From Acholeplasmataceae bacterium (GTDB lineage Bacteria > Bacillota_I > Bacilli_A > ML615J-28 > CAG-698), in contig DUUA01000169.1 in the NCBI GenBank assembly GCA_012841765.1, positions 1 to 26,628 of the forward strand: a DNA stretch of 26,628 nt. The letters are read 5' to 3'. Position 1 is the stretch's first letter, and each line of letters begins with the position of its first letter. A model generated the notes under the pieces. It saw only the letters and a list, made by a program, of their open reading frames with translations, ran no database searches and was not told the DNA's origin. Made by a program: the position numbers and the translations under genes. Positions 24,417-26,628 of this stretch are shown in pieces.

Positions 24417-26474
24417 ATGGTTAAGTTTTTTAAAAATCACAAATTTATTATTTTTGTGATTATTATTTATTTTTTTAATTTATTAAATGCATTTTTATCA
24501 ACAACCGCAATTTTCAATAGTTTACTTAGTCCTTATAAACGTGATTTTTTTATGTTGCTAAATGCGTTTTTAGGAGATTTAGCTTTTATTAGTGTTTTTG
24601 TTGGTTTTGGTTTTATTGTTTTTAAAAAAGAAAAATCTAGAGTTAAGTATTTAATTGTTTTGACTTTTTTCCTTTCATTTTTTTGTTATGCGATGAGTAA
24701 TTATATCCCAATTTATGGAATGATGTTTTCATTTTGGAATTTGAAAGCTTTTGGAGGAGGAGGCGGAGGAGCTGCTTTTGAATTTGTTATTGATTCAATG
24801 GCCTTAATTTTAAGTAAAGGTAAAATATTATTTATGCTTCCAGCTCTCTTAGTTTTAATTATCTATTTTATTTTTTATAGGAAGAATATAATTAAAGAGA
24901 AAAAAGTTTATTCATTTTCCAATAGATTATCCATTGGAACTATAATAATGATGATTGGATTAATTTTTTCTAATTTAAGTTATCTTAATTATCAAAACGT
25001 TAATAAAGGAACTTGGTTTGAGGATAATGATAATCCACTTTATGGTACTGAATCAGTTGGTCTCTATAATTTTTATGTTTATGAAGGGCTGGAATTTGTT
25101 TCATATGAATTGAATTGTAAAAACCCAACATATGAATATATGGAAGAGATAAGAAATGAATTAAATAAATATAAAAATGAATGTCAATTAAATTTAATTG
25201 ATGGGCAAGAATACTGCAATACAAGTGAAAATTTTGGCTTAGCTCAAGGGAAAAATTTGTTACTTATGCAAGTTGAATCATTAAATAATTTTGCAATTGG
25301 ACTAAAAGTAAAAATTGGTGAACAATATTTAGAAGTAACGCCAAATTTAAATAAACTACTTGAAAGTTCAGTTTATTTTAATAATTTCTATACATCTGTT
25401 GGGATAGGCAATACTTCAGATGCTGAGTTTGCTACATTAACTGGATTATATCCTAGTGGACCTAAATATACAGTTTATGAATATGATAATGTTGAATATC
25501 CAACTATTGCTAGATCGTTTGAAGATGAAGGGTACTATAGTTTTTCAATCCATGCAAATAGTGGTGTTTTTTATAATAGAAAATATATTCATGAAAATGT
25601 TTATGGGTTTAGTGACCATTACGGTGAAGAAGAGCTTGAAGCTATGGGCTTGATTAATAGAGATGAATTTGTTCATTTATGGATGGGAGATACAGAACTT
25701 TTAGAAGCAACAGCTAATATAATTAAAGAGCAAAATGATTTAGGAAAAAATGTCTTTAGTTTTCCAATTACAGTGTCTACTCATTTGCCTTATGGGGAAG
25801 ATGAAAATCTTTATAAAGATATAGATTCAGTATTTCCTGATGATTACAAAAGCCTAAAAGGATTTTCTTTAGGATATTTAAAACATTTATACTATACTGA
25901 TTATGCAATTGGCAATATGATTTCTTTAATGGAAGAACTAGATATTTTAGATAACACTATTATTGCTTTTTATGGTGATCATGGTTCAACAACTGCATTT
26001 TCTGAGACAATGAAAAAAAATCCAGAATTATTTATAAATGATATTAATGGAGTTTATGGAAAAGATTATGCTCAAAGTGAAAAAAGTAAAATTTCTGAGA
26101 GACGTTTTGAGCAAAATATTCCTTTTATTATTTATGATAAATCAAAAACAATTTCTCCAAGGACAATATCTTATACTCGTGGACAAACTGATATTTTTAG
26201 GACTCTTGCAAATTTGTTTGGTATTAAACAAGAATACTATTTTGGTAATGATGCTTTTATAGATATAGATACATATGTATATAGTCCAAGAACGGGTGAT
26301 ATCTTTATTGGTGATATGGCTATCTCATCATCATCTTTTGAATATTTTAATGCTTATCCACCAATAAAATATGATAGTGAATATAGAAAAAAAGTAATTG
26401 AAGAGTATCGAAGATATAAAGACTTTAATGATAAATTATTAGAATATGAATTATTCCCAAAAATAATAAAATAA
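24417..26474 (+). CDS. LtaS-like glycerol phosphate transferase / sulfatase-family membrane enzyme
   Basis: 685 residues: five N-terminal membrane helices (about 9-30, 44-69, 77-98, 138-155 and 172-192), then an extracellular alkaline-phosphatase-superfamily domain. This is the build of lipoteichoic acid synthase, which transfers glycerol phosphate from phosphatidylglycerol to a growing polymer outside the cell. Catalytic features: metal ligand Glu287 in MQVESLNNF, nucleophile Thr333 in GIGNTSDAEF, and Asp521/His522 in FYGDHGST. A run of six glycines (113-118) sits between helices 3 and 4. The ribosome site is GAGGGG (24406-24411). The polymer type is not determined by sequence, and a phosphoethanolamine or other phosphotransferase is possible but less likely. 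Downstream of the pseudo-NBD and permease genes, it probably shares their transcript. Confidence 0.88.
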   Translation: MVKFFKNHKFIIFVIIIYFFNLLNAFLSTTAIFNSLLSPYKRDFFMLLNAFLGDLAFISVFVGFGFIVFKKEKSRVKYLIVLTFFLSFFCYAMSNYIPIYGMMFSFWNLKAFGGGGGGAAFEFVIDSMALILSKGKILFMLPALLVLIIYFIFYRKNIIKEKKVYSFSNRLSIGTIIMMIGLIFSNLSYLNYQNVNKGTWFEDNDNPLYGTESVGLYNFYVYEGLEFVSYELNCKNPTYEYMEEIRNELNKYKNECQLNLIDGQEYCNTSENFGLAQGKNLLLMQVESLNNFAIGLKVKIGEQYLEVTPNLNKLLESSVYFNNFYTSVGIGNTSDAEFATLTGLYPSGPKYTVYEYDNVEYPTIARSFEDEGYYSFSIHANSGVFYNRKYIHENVYGFSDHYGEEELEAMGLINRDEFVHLWMGDTELLEATANIIKEQNDLGKNVFSFPITVSTHLPYGEDENLYKDIDSVFPDDYKSLKGFSLGYLKHLYYTDYAIGNMISLMEELDILDNTIIAFYGDHGSTTAFSETMKKNPELFINDINGVYGKDYAQSEKSKISERRFEQNIPFIIYDKSKTISPRTISYTRGQTDIFRTLANLFGIKQEYYFGNDAFIDIDTYVYSPRTGDIFIGDMAISSSSFEYFNAYPPIKYDSEYRKKVIEEYRRYKDFNDKLLEYELFPKIIK

Positions 26475-26496
26475 TTATTCTAAGGAAAGGAATTAG

Positions 26497-26628
26497 ATGA
26501 AAGAACTTATATTTGAATACACTAGTATTATTAGTAGCATTATGTTATTGGTTTATTATACTAATGAATTAATAAGTTTATTTGAATTTGATAAATATAA
26601 CTTCAAAGATAGTTTTATAGTTATTAAA
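26497..26628 (+). CDS. Unrecognised protein, N-terminal 44 residues only
   Basis: An ORF opens at ATG 26497 after AAGGAAAGG (26482-26490), 22 nt past the LtaS-like stop, and runs off the window. It begins MKELIFEYTSIISSIMLLVY, followed by YTNELISLFEFDKYNFKDSF. The first half is hydrophobic and could be a membrane segment. No family is recognised from this fragment. Its short spacing suggests it belongs to the LtaS-like cluster. Confidence 0.6.
   Translation, partial: MKELIFEYTSIISSIMLLVYYTNELISLFEFDKYNFKDSFIVIK

Noticed and set aside
25000..25224. 74-residue minus-strand ORF opposite the LtaS-like gene
   Set aside because: Shadow of a well-supported gene; no motif seen.
1..26628. Mycoplasma-type code with TGA as Trp
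   Set aside because: Trp is encoded by TGG throughout, and TGA ends several genes at positions where the next gene starts (11443, 20188, 23829).
1..26628. CRISPR arrays, IS elements, tRNA or rRNA genes
   Set aside because: No regularly spaced repeats, transposase-like proteins, cloverleaf-like stretches or rRNA-like sequence were seen. The intergenic gaps are short (about 165 nt or less) and mostly accounted for by promoters and terminators.

Overview
The window is low-GC DNA from a bacterium of the Bacillota/Mycoplasmatota type. Evidence is the very AT-rich base composition, strong AGGAGG-like ribosome sites, SUF genes in the Gram-positive order C-D-S-U-B, a two-subunit glycine decarboxylase (GcvPA/GcvPB), lipoproteins and an LtaS-like enzyme. 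TGA is used as a stop (for example in the sufD, gcvPA and pseudo-ABC genes) and Trp is TGG, so this is not a recoded Mycoplasma. An Acholeplasma/Izemoplasma/Haloplasma-like or Erysipelotrichia-like anaerobe is plausible, but this is inference. No rRNA, tRNA, CRISPR array or insertion sequence was seen. Almost every gene lies on the + strand in tightly packed or overlapping operons with very short leaders.

Layout. (1) 1-456, minus strand: the N-terminal part of a B12-binding radical SAM protein, divergent from (2) 623-4183, a single-chain pyruvate:ferredoxin oxidoreductase with its own promoter and terminator. (3) 4299-8389: a MutT-like Nudix hydrolase followed by two half-transporters forming a heterodimeric ABC exporter, closed by a strong hairpin terminator. 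(4) 8531-17286: one apparent operon with an ApbE flavin-transferase lipoprotein, sufC, a shortened sufD, sufS, sufU, sufB, and a large lipoprotein carrying four internal repeats, Ig-like domains and a GH18 glycosidase domain. (5) 17396-22921: a complete glycine cleavage operon, gcvT-gcvH-gcvPA-gcvPB-lpd, with a consensus-like promoter and a palindromic terminator. (6) 23022-26474: a three-gene cluster of a protein with the ABC-ATPase layout but none of its catalytic motifs, a six-helix ABC-2-like membrane protein, and an LtaS-type alkaline-phosphatase-superfamily enzyme. A further truncated ORF starts at 26497.

How they fit together. Pyruvate:ferredoxin oxidoreductase and the radical SAM protein need Fe-S clusters, which the SUF operon would build. 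The glycine cleavage system makes 5,10-methylene-THF, NADH, CO2 and ammonia. Its Lpd probably serves GcvH, since pyruvate oxidation here uses the lipoate-independent ferredoxin route. The surface-directed genes (ApbE, GH18 lipoprotein, ABC exporter, LtaS-like enzyme) point to an envelope with lipoproteins and possibly a glycerol-phosphate polymer.

The least conventional part is region 6: a 'dead' ABC-type nucleotide-binding domain translationally coupled to an ABC-2-like permease and followed by an LtaS homologue. It is the best candidate for an undescribed system. The second candidate is the linkage of the Fe-S operon with two lipoproteins, together with a truncated SufD and an extended SufC.
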